NCBI GenBank assembly: GCA_964610165.1
Contig: CAZSUZ010000012.1
Location: forward strand, 1-40,762
DNA from: MFZZ01 sp964610165
Lineage (GTDB): Bacteria; Patescibacteriota; Microgenomatia; UBA1406; GWC2-37-13
Direction: 5' to 3'
Length of the DNA stretch: 40,762 bases
Below the pieces are notes generated by a model. The model made no database searches, was not told the DNA's origin, and saw nothing but the letters and a program-made list of their open reading frames with translations. The translations under genes and the position numbers were made by a program. Positions 13,634 through 22,327 of the stretch are shown here, in pieces; the stretch's first letter is position 1; the number at the start of each line of letters is the position of its first letter.

Positions 13634-15400
13634 ATGGAAGACTTATATTATATCTTATTTATTATGATAATTCTACTTATTTTTGCATTTATATCTGGAG
13701 TAATAACTATAGCTGCACCTTGTATTTGGCCTTTGTTACCAATTATTTTGTCATCATCTACAACGGGTGGTACAAGAAAGCCACTTGGTATTACACTTGG
13801 GATAATCACAAGTTTTGCATTTATTACTTTATCAATTTCATATATTGTTAGTATTATTCCTTTTGATCCTAACATTCTTCGTTATTTTGCAGTAGCTATA
13901 ATTGGTTTACTTGGATTAATGCTACTCATTCCTCCACTTTCTCATATTCTCGAAGGTTATGTGAGTAGATTTAGTGGTAAGTTTGGTGTCATGCGGGGAA
14001 AAGGTGATGGATTTAATTCTGGCCTTATAACTGGTTTATCACTTGGCATTGTATGGACACCTTGTGCTGGTCCTATTTTAGCAACTATTGCAACACTCGC
14101 AGCAACTCAAGCTGTTAATTTTCAAATTGTACTTGTAACACTTGCCTATGTAATTGGAGTTGGAATACCGTTATTTTTATTTGCACGAATTGGTCAAAAA
14201 CTTTTAACAACTAATAATTTTGTTTCAAAATATACAGGTGTTATTCAGCAACTATTTGGTGTAGTTATGATTTTCACAGCTATTTCTATAGCAACAAATT
14301 TTGATAAAGTATTGCAAGTTAAATTATTAGATGCGTTTCCGTCTTACTCTGTTTTATTAAATCAATTTGAAGGTAATCCTATTGTTGAAGAAGAACTTGA
14401 CGCACTAAAAGGTAATACTAATGGAGTAGATATTGAGATGCCTTTTCCTGAATCTAAAGATGTACTTCCTGTTTTAGCAAAAGCACCAGAGCTAACTGGT
14501 ATCACCAACTGGATAAATTCTGAGCCTGTCACTATGTCTAGTTTACGCGGCAAAGTTGTTTTAATAGATTTTTGGACCTATACATGTATTAATTGTATTC
14601 GTACTTTTCCTTATGTAACTTCTTGGTATGAAAAGTATAAAGATGATAATTTTGTAATTATTGGTGTTCATTCGCCGGAATTTGAATTTGAAAAAAATAC
14701 TCTAAATGTACAAAACGCGGCAAAGCAATACGGTATAACTTACCCAATTGCGCAGGATAATGATTTTAAAACCTGGAATGCCTACAGTAATAGATATTGG
14801 CCAGCACATTATTTAATTGATGCAAATGGAAATATTCGATACACGCATTTTGGTGAAGGTAAATATGATGAAACAGAAGAAGCAATTCAGAAACTTATAG
14901 AAGAAGCAGGCAAGACTGTTTCTTCTACAGAATTAACTACAATTGAAGATCAGTCACCGCGTTTTGAACAAACACCAGAAACATATTTGGGTTCTAGAAG
15001 AGTTGAACGATTTGAATCTGGTAAACCATTTAAAAACGGTTCACAATCTTACACCTTCCCAACTTCTGTAGAGCTCAACTCTTTTGCTTATTCTGGTGAT
15101 TGGATAATTCAAGATCAGTACTCTGAAACAGTTCAAAACGCTCAATTACTTATGCATTTTGAAGGTAATAAAGTATTTTTAGTTATGCATCCTACAGTTG
15201 GCAATGAAAAAGTAACTATTTATTTAGATAATAAAATAATTTCTGCAGAAGTTTCTGGAGTAGATGTGAAGGATGGAATAATAACTCTAGATGAGCCAAG
15301 ATTATATGAATTAGTAGATTTAAAGGGAAAGAGAGGTACACATGTATTAAGATTAGAGTTTGCTAATGGAGTTCAACTGTATGCCTTTACTTTTGGTTAA
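13634..15400 (+). CDS. dipZ: DipZ-like thiol-disulfide protein (CcdA + thioredoxin-like domain)
   Basis: It carries reducing power across the membrane to extracytoplasmic thiols. Residues 8-222 form a CcdA/DsbD-type membrane domain with one cysteine in each half, Cys30 (IAAPCIWPLLP) and Cys144 (VWTPCAGP). Residues 285-415 form a TlpA/AhpC-like thioredoxin domain with the active site CINC (Cys318, Cys321) after FWTYT. The C-terminal part (about 440-588) is the beta domain typical of DipZ. At 588 aa the length fits the Mycobacterium DipZ family. The start codon lies in a hairpin; internal Met11 is an alternative start. Its stop is 1 nt from the stop of the convergent gene, so the two 3' UTRs must overlap. 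Confidence 0.9.
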   Translation: MEDLYYILFIMIILLIFAFISGVITIAAPCIWPLLPIILSSSTTGGTRKPLGITLGIITSFAFITLSISYIVSIIPFDPNILRYFAVAIIGLLGLMLLIPPLSHILEGYVSRFSGKFGVMRGKGDGFNSGLITGLSLGIVWTPCAGPILATIATLAATQAVNFQIVLVTLAYVIGVGIPLFLFARIGQKLLTTNNFVSKYTGVIQQLFGVVMIFTAISIATNFDKVLQVKLLDAFPSYSVLLNQFEGNPIVEEELDALKGNTNGVDIEMPFPESKDVLPVLAKAPELTGITNWINSEPVTMSSLRGKVVLIDFWTYTCINCIRTFPYVTSWYEKYKDDNFVIIGVHSPEFEFEKNTLNVQNAAKQYGITYPIAQDNDFKTWNAYSNRYWPAHYLIDANGNIRYTHFGEGKYDETEEAIQKLIEEAGKTVSSTELTTIEDQSPRFEQTPETYLGSRRVERFESGKPFKNGSQSYTFPTSVELNSFAYSGDWIIQDQYSETVQNAQLLMHFEGNKVFLVMHPTVGNEKVTIYLDNKIISAEVSGVDVKDGIITLDEPRLYELVDLKGKRGTHVLRLEFANGVQLYAFTFG

Positions 15401-15401
15401 A

Positions 15402-17021
15402 TTATGCAATCTCATCTTTCTTTTGCCTTACGAATTTAATCCACTCCTCTATTACATCCACAATAAGTTTAAAAGGAGCTTCAATAATAAAATCAAAGAT
15501 AATAATAAAGAAGTTTATGCGAGAAACACCTTCACTAAATATTTTACCGAGAGAAAGAATTGGCATAAAGAAAAAGTCTACAACAGGACCAAGTACATTC
15601 CCCTTTTCTGTAATGCGGTACATATTTGCAAGTTGTTTAATTTTATAAGAGAAAAAGGCAACAACACTAATAAAGAAAATAAAGAGTGCCTCACTTAGTA
15701 AATTAAAATGAATGAGCGATAATAAATAATGAATTAAATAGAGTGTAACTACAAATGTTAAGGTATACAGTAATGTAAATCCTGCAACTAAAATAGGTCG
15801 TTTTGGTTTTGCCTTCTGTGTAATAAATGCGACTGTTTTTTCGTATGTTGGATCTGCATTAATAATCTCTAATAGTCTTAAATACAGTCTTCTGGTGTTA
15901 TCTGGTCCTGGAATGGTAACTGTTAAAATAATAAGTAACATAAGTATTGGTGGAAATAACGTATTTACACCAATTGCAACATAACTAATATGGTTATAAA
16001 TAAGTTGAGAAACAGGTACTTCTAGTGCAAGTGCAAAAAGCATTTTAGTTATAAAGATATACACAAGACTTCTAAATGCAACTATATTAAGTCTTTTGCG
16101 AAGTTGTCCGTACTTTTCTGTAGACATTTTTTCTACATGAGACCACAACACATTTTTATTAGAAAGAATTTCTTCTATCTTATCTTTATGTTTGCGAATT
16201 ATATAAAACAAAATTAAGTATGGAGGGAGTTGTTTGCGTGTAAATCGAATTAATTTTTCTACAGTTTTATTACTAATAAGTTCGTCAATTTTTTTAAAGA
16301 TTGCAGGTAGTTTAGCAATCATTTCATCATCTTCTGGTGTAGTGTAAGAAGCTATCTGTTTATAGTAGAGTCTAAATAAATGATATCGTTGATATGCACG
16401 GTCACTTTTTCTAAATGAATTTTCTATAGCAATAAAAAGAAATGTATCTTTTTGCGTATCATCTAAATCTTCAATTTTAACTTTATCTTTTAATGTTTGA
16501 AAAATAAAAAACGTTAAATTTTCATCAATTTGAGATTCTTCTTTATTAAGATGTTCCTCTATTTCTGCAGAGAATAAATCCATTAAATATTCAGCTAAAA
16601 ATATACGTTGGTTTCCGCCTTTAGCAAGGAGTATTTGTTTTAACTGAATATATCTATTCAGTATTTTTTGCATTTCTTGAATATCATGTTCACCAAGTGA
16701 ACCATTTGGAAAGTAACGAGCCCACATTAGTTCTCGAAGAAGATTTTCACCTTCATTTTTACCGGTTGGATTAAGAGCTAATCTACGCTTAAGAATACGT
16801 TCAATTGCAGCTCGTCTTATAAGATGATCCTCGCGATCTTCTATGGAGTTACGAACTTTTTCATAAATAAGCGCCAAAAAAGAGGCAGTCTGAGAAACAG
16901 TAAGTTTTGTAAACTCATCAACTGGGTGTTTTGGCTTAATTTCTTTTAAAGCAGAAATGAGTTTTTGCGTTACTCCAGATAGCTCTATCTGTTGATCATC
17001 TTTTTTTTCTTCTTCGGCCAT
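15402..17021 (-). CDS. Conserved hypothetical membrane protein
   Basis: A protein of 539 aa of unknown family. Residues 1-310 are cytoplasmic, helical and charged. Membrane segments follow at about 316-336, 350-370, 410-436, 442-460 and 502-520, and the C-terminus is basic. No enzyme motif is seen. The ATG has TATAAT 7 nt upstream and no Shine-Dalgarno, so the mRNA is probably leaderless. It lies after the phosphomannomutase gene on the same strand, 32 nt away, and is convergent with the DipZ-like gene. Long cytoplasmic-helix plus C-terminal-membrane proteins of this kind occur in CPR genomes, but I cannot name a family. Confidence 0.75.
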   Translation of the reverse strand: MAEEEKKDDQQIELSGVTQKLISALKEIKPKHPVDEFTKLTVSQTASFLALIYEKVRNSIEDREDHLIRRAAIERILKRRLALNPTGKNEGENLLRELMWARYFPNGSLGEHDIQEMQKILNRYIQLKQILLAKGGNQRIFLAEYLMDLFSAEIEEHLNKEESQIDENLTFFIFQTLKDKVKIEDLDDTQKDTFLFIAIENSFRKSDRAYQRYHLFRLYYKQIASYTTPEDDEMIAKLPAIFKKIDELISNKTVEKLIRFTRKQLPPYLILFYIIRKHKDKIEEILSNKNVLWSHVEKMSTEKYGQLRKRLNIVAFRSLVYIFITKMLFALALEVPVSQLIYNHISYVAIGVNTLFPPILMLLIILTVTIPGPDNTRRLYLRLLEIINADPTYEKTVAFITQKAKPKRPILVAGFTLLYTLTFVVTLYLIHYLLSLIHFNLLSEALFIFFISVVAFFSYKIKQLANMYRITEKGNVLGPVVDFFFMPILSLGKIFSEGVSRINFFIIIFDFIIEAPFKLIVDVIEEWIKFVRQKKDEIA

Positions 17022-17028
17022 GTTTTCA

Positions 17029-17034
17029 ATTATA
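17029..17034 (-). promoter_or_regulatory. -10 box of a leaderless promoter
   Basis: TATAAT on the minus strand ends 7 nt before the ATG at 17021. Confidence 0.5.
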
Positions 17035-17053
17035 TTACTAAATAGGTATCACG

Positions 17054-18472
17054 TCATTCGATTATATGTGCACCAGTTGACTCTATTTCTTGTCTAAGCT
17101 CAACTATTTTAGAACGAACTAAATCTTTTGTCTTACCTTCAATATTTAATCGTAATAATGGTTCTGTATTAGAAGTTCTAATACTTAATCTCCATTCTGG
17201 ATAATCAATTGCAATGCCATCTAATGTTGAAAGTGTTCCGTCACTATATTCATTGGTAATTTTATCTGTAATTGTTTTAGCAGTAACACCTTCTGGTAAT
17301 TCAAAATTATATTCTCCAGATTCATAAGAAACCTCCATTTCAGCTAATATTTCTGAAATTGGTTTCTTTTCTCGAGCAAGAACACGAAGTACATACAGAA
17401 TAATTCGCATTGTACTTTCACAGCCACCCATGTCTCGGAAGTAATAATGTCCAGAAGATTCACCTGCAAAAATAGCATTTTCACGGTTAATTTGTTCTGT
17501 AATTAAGGCATGTCCAACTTTTGTGTAGCCAACTTTACCACCTAATTGTTTTACAACATGTTCTACATTTCGTGTATAGCGAATATCAACCAGAATAAGC
17601 TCGCCTGGAAAGTCTTTTAGAATTTCACCTGCTACAAGAGCTGTAATATATGTTGCTGGAATAATGTCACCTTTTTCGTTAATAAACATAACACGGTCTG
17701 CATCGCCATCTGTACAAATACCAAGATCAGCTTTTTCTGACATTACTTTATCTTGTAGTTGTCTGAGTGTTTTATGTTGTAATGGATCTGCTTGATGTGC
17801 AGGAAATGTGCCATCTAATTCAAAATTAATAGGAATAAATTTAGAATTAACTCGTTCATATCCTTGACTGTTGAATAATTCTTTTAATGGTGGAATTCCC
17901 ATGGCGTTTGCTGGGTCTGCAACAATTGTAAGATGGCTTACATCTCCAGGATGAATAGCTTTAAATGCCTGAGTAATTTCTTCTTTAAGAACATCTTTTT
18001 TTTCTTCAACGGTTCCGTCATTTGTATACTCTGCAAATGAATTATTCATGGCTATTTCCTTAATTTCTGCCATTCCTGTTGTCTTGCCAATTTTTACTAG
18101 TGTATTTCCTTCTCGCAAAACCATTTTAATACCGTTATATTCTTTTGGATTATGTGAAGCACTAATCATAATACCTGCATCATATTCAAATGTTCTAACT
18201 GTAAAATAAACAGTTGGTGTTGGTACAAGTCCGACATCAATAACATGAGCACCAGATTTAACTAATGCATCTTTAGCTCTTTGAAATAATGATGGTGAAT
18301 GTGTTCTCATGTCATGACCTAATACAATAGTCATATTCTTTTTTGCTTTTAGTTGAGTAAAGTAGGTATAAATTGCTCGTATAACTTGTTCAACAACATC
18401 TTCATTAATTTTATCTGGATATGTTGAACGAATATCGTAAGCTTTAAAAATTGATGGGTCGATTTGTGTCAT
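17054..18472 (-). CDS. Phosphomannomutase/phosphoglucomutase
   Basis: It interconverts hexose 6- and 1-phosphates and so supplies GDP-mannose or dTDP/UDP-sugar precursors to the glycan genes further on. All four alpha-D-phosphohexomutase motifs are present: the phosphoserine Ser106 in ISASHNP, the metal loop DGDADR (255-260), the sugar loop GESSGHYYF (337-345) and the phosphate loop RTSNTEP (432-438). At 472 aa it is full length. A weak -10, TAATAA, lies 6 nt before the ATG, with TGAATT 17 nt further up. ManB/AlgC-type dual specificity is likely; which sugar dominates cannot be read. Confidence 0.95.
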   Translation of the reverse strand: MTQIDPSIFKAYDIRSTYPDKINEDVVEQVIRAIYTYFTQLKAKKNMTIVLGHDMRTHSPSLFQRAKDALVKSGAHVIDVGLVPTPTVYFTVRTFEYDAGIMISASHNPKEYNGIKMVLREGNTLVKIGKTTGMAEIKEIAMNNSFAEYTNDGTVEEKKDVLKEEITQAFKAIHPGDVSHLTIVADPANAMGIPPLKELFNSQGYERVNSKFIPINFELDGTFPAHQADPLQHKTLRQLQDKVMSEKADLGICTDGDADRVMFINEKGDIIPATYITALVAGEILKDFPGELILVDIRYTRNVEHVVKQLGGKVGYTKVGHALITEQINRENAIFAGESSGHYYFRDMGGCESTMRIILYVLRVLAREKKPISEILAEMEVSYESGEYNFELPEGVTAKTITDKITNEYSDGTLSTLDGIAIDYPEWRLSIRTSNTEPLLRLNIEGKTKDLVRSKIVELRQEIESTGAHIIE

Positions 18473-18552
18473 AGTTTGTTATTAATTAGTAATTAATCTG
18501 TAATTCAGCATGAAGTAAAAGTCTAAATCATTCAAAAGTATTATACCTAATT

Positions 18553-19251
18553 TTACCTCAAATAGTAACAGGCAAGAATTTCGATCGATTCATTTAAATC
18601 GAATGAGCTTGTGCTTGTTTTCATACCTTGATCTATGCGAATTAAACCTTCATAGAATGCTAGCAGTTTTTTTTGCTCCCACAAATGTGCTTGATTACGT
18701 ATATTTCCTTTTTGCCAAGGCAGAACAGATTTATCAAATATGTCTTGTTGTGCAAGGATTAATTTTCTTATATGTCGCCATAATAGTGTATACACGAACA
18801 TGCTATCTTGAGACGTTGTAACGGTTTCAAAAGTAAATAAAAAATCTTTTAAATTACCTGGATAACAAGAATCTAATAATTGAAATATAGTTTTGGAAGG
18901 TTTACGTTCAATAAACTGTGTAGTTATTTTTTTTATTGTTGCTAAATCATAAGCAGACTTACCTTCTTCCCAACTAACAACATGAAGAGTTGGATTTTTA
19001 CTTATTTCTAAAATAGTATCTTTAAATTCATTTTTACCACGACCTTTATATTTGGCTGAAATTTCATCAACAAAATAGACAGATTCTTGACCAAATAAAT
19101 CTATAACTCCTTGACTGGATTTATATACTTCTGGAAGGTCATTAAGTGCTATATTTTGAATTACATAGCCTTTTTTCTTATATTCTTCTTTTAAAGAAAT
19201 TAAATTATTACGTGCTGAAGCAATATCTTCGCCACATACAATTGTTAGCAT
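18553..19251 (-). CDS. holA: DNA polymerase III delta subunit-like protein
   Basis: The clamp-loader subunit that opens the sliding clamp. The N-terminal part (1-110) reads like the delta domain I (LTIVCGEDIASARNNL; LFGQESVYFVDEI), although the ATP site is degenerate, as is normal for delta. Residues 145-232 form the helical collar domain (LLWRHIRKLILA; IRIDQGMKTS; LNESIEILACYYL). At 232 aa it is much shorter than E. coli HolA (343), which is usual in reduced genomes. TAAAAT lies 6 nt before the ATG, indicating a leaderless mRNA. It is divergent from the FAD oxidase over 53 nt. Confidence 0.8.
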   Translation of the reverse strand: MLTIVCGEDIASARNNLISLKEEYKKKGYVIQNIALNDLPEVYKSSQGVIDLFGQESVYFVDEISAKYKGRGKNEFKDTILEISKNPTLHVVSWEEGKSAYDLATIKKITTQFIERKPSKTIFQLLDSCYPGNLKDFLFTFETVTTSQDSMFVYTLLWRHIRKLILAQQDIFDKSVLPWQKGNIRNQAHLWEQKKLLAFYEGLIRIDQGMKTSTSSFDLNESIEILACYYLR

Positions 19252-19257
19252 ATTGGT

Positions 19258-19298
19258 ATTTTACATTATTTAAAACCATATAAGACACGGTGTATAAT
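19258..19298. promoter_or_regulatory. Divergent leaderless promoters (holA and FAD oxidase)
   Basis: Minus strand: TAAAAT (19263-19258), 6 nt before the ATG at 19251. Plus strand: TATAAT (19293-19298), 6 nt before the ATG at 19305. Both -35 regions are weak. Confidence 0.6.
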
Positions 19299-19304
19299 GC
19301 ATTC

Positions 19305-20774
19305 ATGCAATCGTTAAAAGCTGTAGAACAATTATTTTCATCTATTCTATCGAGTAAAAAACTAGAAATCAGAGATAAACACTTACATATATTGCCAGAA
19401 ACAGCACAAGATGTGCAAAAGATTCAGCGTTTAGCTTATAAACAAAACATAACATTATTTGTTCAGAGCAAGGGAAAAGATTGGGGTTACAGCGATTTAA
19501 AAGATTTTGATATTGTACTCAATCTACGAAATATGAATAATATTTTAGAGTTTAATGAAAAGCTTGCCTACATCCGAGTTGAACCTGGTGTAACTTTTCA
19601 GCAGGTCTATGAATATCTAAAAAAACAAAAATCGCAACTTATGATAACAACAACGGGTGGTCCGCCAGATGGAAGTATTTTAGCCACAACGTTAATGAGA
19701 GGTATTGGCAAAGGTTTGCAAGGCGATTTATTTAGCTATTGCTGTAATTTGGAAGTAATTTTACAGTCTGGTGAAATTATTAATACTGGTTTTGGTTCTT
19801 ATGAAAACTCAGTTGTAAAAAATGTATATAAATGGGCAGCTGGTCCAACTTTGGACGGATTATTTTCACAATCAACTATTGGTGTAGTTACTAAAATGAC
19901 TATTTGGCTTACTCCAAAACCCGCACATTATTCTATATATTCTTTTAAGTTAAAAAATGATCAGCAGTTACGCAAGTTGATTCCGGTTATTCAGTATCTT
20001 AAAAAAAATCATATAATTGAAGAAAATTTTTTATTAACAAATCATTATAGAATTATATCTCTCAAGCGTCAGTTTCCATGGGAACTAACTTCAAACATTC
20101 CCTTAGATGCACGTATTATGCGTAAACTTATGATGGAGATTGGGTTAAAAGAAAAATGGATTGCAAGCTCAATAATTTATTCAGATAGTAAAGAGTTAGT
20201 AATAACAAAGCAACAAATTATTAAAGAAAAACTAGCACCAATTGTTGATGATTTACAGTTTGTTACGTCTGATGTTGTTCAAAAACTTAAAAAATCTGGT
20301 AAATCTACACAAGATATTGAAAATATACCCTTTTTTGGCGTGCCAACAGATAAAGCCTTAAAAATTTTATATTGGAGAAAAAAAATTCCTGTACCAACAG
20401 ATATTGATCCAATAAGAGATAATTGTGGAATTTACTGGATTAATGTTGTGGTGCCATTTACTGAAAACGTAATTAAAAATGTTGTAACAACCACAGAACA
20501 AATGTTAGATGAGTTTAAATTTGAACAAAATATTGGACTAAATTTTGTTTCTGAGAGAGCTATTTATCTTATTGGAATGATACTGTATGACAAGGATATT
20601 AAAGAAGAAGAACATCGGGCTCGTGCATGTTATGATCGGATTATGAAAAAATTTGCTGAAATGGGAATTTATTCTGCCAGACTTTCCAGAGAAGAAAGAC
20701 AGTTAAAAGATAAGTCACAACAATCGATTATATATAAATCAATTGGGCATTCTATTAGAAATAAACAAATGTAA
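19305..20774 (+). CDS. FAD-binding oxidoreductase (PCMH/GlcD type)
   Basis: A 489-residue flavoprotein of the vanillyl-alcohol-oxidase/p-cresol-methylhydroxylase superfamily. Residues about 20-215 are the PCMH-type FAD domain: LPETAQDVQKIQRLAYKQ, the adenine/ribose part IRVEPGVTFQQVYEYL and the pyrophosphate region TTTGGPPDGSILATTLMRG. The C-terminal half is the substrate-cap domain (FAD-oxidase type, ending SARLSREERQLK). I choose ATG 19305 because the GTG at 19290 would place the TATAAT box inside the coding region. The substrate is unknown; a hydroxy acid, sugar lactone or phenol is possible. No electron-acceptor partner is adjacent. Confidence 0.85.
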   Translation: MQSLKAVEQLFSSILSSKKLEIRDKHLHILPETAQDVQKIQRLAYKQNITLFVQSKGKDWGYSDLKDFDIVLNLRNMNNILEFNEKLAYIRVEPGVTFQQVYEYLKKQKSQLMITTTGGPPDGSILATTLMRGIGKGLQGDLFSYCCNLEVILQSGEIINTGFGSYENSVVKNVYKWAAGPTLDGLFSQSTIGVVTKMTIWLTPKPAHYSIYSFKLKNDQQLRKLIPVIQYLKKNHIIEENFLLTNHYRIISLKRQFPWELTSNIPLDARIMRKLMMEIGLKEKWIASSIIYSDSKELVITKQQIIKEKLAPIVDDLQFVTSDVVQKLKKSGKSTQDIENIPFFGVPTDKALKILYWRKKIPVPTDIDPIRDNCGIYWINVVVPFTENVIKNVVTTTEQMLDEFKFEQNIGLNFVSERAIYLIGMILYDKDIKEEEHRARACYDRIMKKFAEMGIYSARLSREERQLKDKSQQSIIYKSIGHSIRNKQM

Positions 20775-20818
20775 TTGAACTTATTACATCTGGAGTTCAA
20801 CATATTTTTTATCTTCTG

Positions 20819-20824
20819 TATACT
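20819..20824 (+). promoter_or_regulatory. -10 box of a leaderless promoter
   Basis: TATACT ends 6 nt before the ATG at 20831. Confidence 0.5.
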
Positions 20825-20830
20825 AAATAT

Positions 20831-21748
20831 ATGGTTGACCTCATTTCTATCGGAACCGTAACAATCGATTTATATTACAAAGGCGAAACGCTTACACAAA
20901 ATAAAGATCATTTTGAACTTGCAATTGGTGGTAAATATTTTGCAGATTCATTTTATCAAGGCTTAGGTGGTGGTGGTGCAAATGTAGCAATTGGGATTGA
21001 AAAAAATGGTTTGCAGGCTGCGCTAATTGCAAAAATTGGGAATAATGCTTTTAAAAAACTTATTTGTGAAAGTTTAGATGAAGCAAAAGTAACGTATAAA
21101 GAGTATTGCCAATTTGAAGAAAATTATACAAATATTTCCTCTGTGTTACTTACCGCAAAAGGTGAAAAAACAATTATCAATTATAGAACTCCCCATCAAC
21201 ATATTTTTGAAAAAGAAGCAGATTTTGAAATTTTAAAAAATGGGAAAGCTCTGTATATGGCAAATTTGGCGCGGGTTCCTCTTGCCGAACGAATAGCTTT
21301 ATTAAAATTTGGACAAGATAACCATATCACAACTTTTGCAAATTTAAATGTTACAGATGCAAGACGTCCTATAGATCAAATTCAACAAATTTTAAAACAT
21401 GTAGATGTTTTTATAATTAATACTTACGAGTTTGCAGATATTGTTAAAACTAGTTATAACAGTATCGATTTTCATACAAAAATTACAAACAAATATCCGT
21501 TATTTAATCCAGATCAGCTTCTTGTTGTAACAGATGGTAGCAAAGGAAGTTATGCTTACTATCAAGATAAAATGTATCATCAGCCAGCAATTAAAGACGT
21601 AAAAGTTGTAGATACAACAGGTGCTGGAGATGGTTTTACAGCTGGATTTATTGCAGAATACTTAAAATCAAATAAAAATATTGAATCTTCAATGAAAAGT
21701 GGTGCCGAATATGCAGTAAAAATATTAAAAAAGTTGGGAAGCAATTAA
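20831..21748 (+). CDS. PfkB-family sugar kinase
   Basis: An ATP-dependent carbohydrate kinase of the ribokinase fold, 305 aa and complete. The substrate-binding GGGGANVA motif lies at 46-53 and the catalytic DTTGAGDGF motif at about 261-269, with Asp267 as the general base; ADP-binding NLNVTDAR and VVTDGSKGS lie between. The sugar is unresolved (ribose, fructose or a nucleoside). It has its own leaderless promoter and stops just before the N gap, so anything between it and ruvC is unknown. Confidence 0.92.
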   Translation: MVDLISIGTVTIDLYYKGETLTQNKDHFELAIGGKYFADSFYQGLGGGGANVAIGIEKNGLQAALIAKIGNNAFKKLICESLDEAKVTYKEYCQFEENYTNISSVLLTAKGEKTIINYRTPHQHIFEKEADFEILKNGKALYMANLARVPLAERIALLKFGQDNHITTFANLNVTDARRPIDQIQQILKHVDVFIINTYEFADIVKTSYNSIDFHTKITNKYPLFNPDQLLVVTDGSKGSYAYYQDKMYHQPAIKDVKVVDTTGAGDGFTAGFIAEYLKSNKNIESSMKSGAEYAVKILKKLGSN

Positions 21749-21848
21749 NNNNNNNNNNNNNNNNNNNNNNNNNNNNNNNNNNNNNNNNNNNNNNNNNNNN
21801 NNNNNNNNNNNNNNNNNNNNNNNNNNNNNNNNNNNNNNNNNNNNNNNN
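21749..21848. other. Assembly gap (100 N)
   Basis: Exactly 100 unknown bases, the usual size for a gap of unknown length. It lies between the convergent PfkB-type kinase and ruvC and hides the ruvC stop. Confidence 0.99.
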
Positions 21849-22327
21849 TAATACTTATTTAAAAAACAATACGCAAGACCACAAGCAATTGCATCTGATT
21901 GATCGTCATCTTCTATTTTAATTTCTTGTTTTAATGTTAAATCTATCATTTTTCGAACTGCTTGTTTATCTGCTTTTCCGTAGCCAGTAATAATTTCTTT
22001 AATTTGAAGTGGTGTTAAATATGTTAAAGGAATATTATTTGTTGCAGTAAGTAATTCTATAACTCCTTGTGCCTGAGCAACATTTATAACAGTCTTTGCA
22101 TTTTTAAAAAAGAAGAGTTGTTCCATAGCTACAGTTTCAATCGTATTTGAATCAATAATAAGTTTTAATTCATTAAAAATATGTTCTAGTCTTTTGCCAT
22201 GTTCGAGCGTTTTTGAAGTTTTAATAAGTCCAGATGTTATGTACCGAAATGGAAAGTCTTTAGTTTTAGTTTCAAAAATAGAGTATCCAACTTTTTCAAA
22301 CCCTGGATCTATTGCAAGAAGTTTCAT
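21849..22327 (-). CDS. ruvC: RuvC Holliday-junction endonuclease, 3' end lost in gap
   Basis: It resolves Holliday junctions with RuvAB. The catalytic acids are visible: Asp7 (LLAIDPG), Glu69 (VAMEQLFFFKN), Asp142 and Asp145 (DDQSDAIA). 159 codons are present, close to the normal 155-170, and the last readable bases before the gap are TA, so the stop is probably the next base. ATG 22327 is chosen: it overlaps the upstream stop as ATGA and gives the classic MKLLAIDPG N-terminus; a longer frame upstream is the glycosidase gene read in another frame. TACAAT lies 6 nt before the ATG and may give it a second, leaderless transcript. Confidence 0.93.

Noticed and set aside
13594..13851. 85-codon plus-strand frame at the start of the DipZ-like gene
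   Set aside because: It overlaps well-supported membrane domain coding in another frame and shows no domain; only its A8 start is worth noting.
19290..19304. GTG start of the FAD oxidase
   Set aside because: The TATAAT at 19293 would be inside the gene; the ATG 6 nt after it fits the leaderless pattern.
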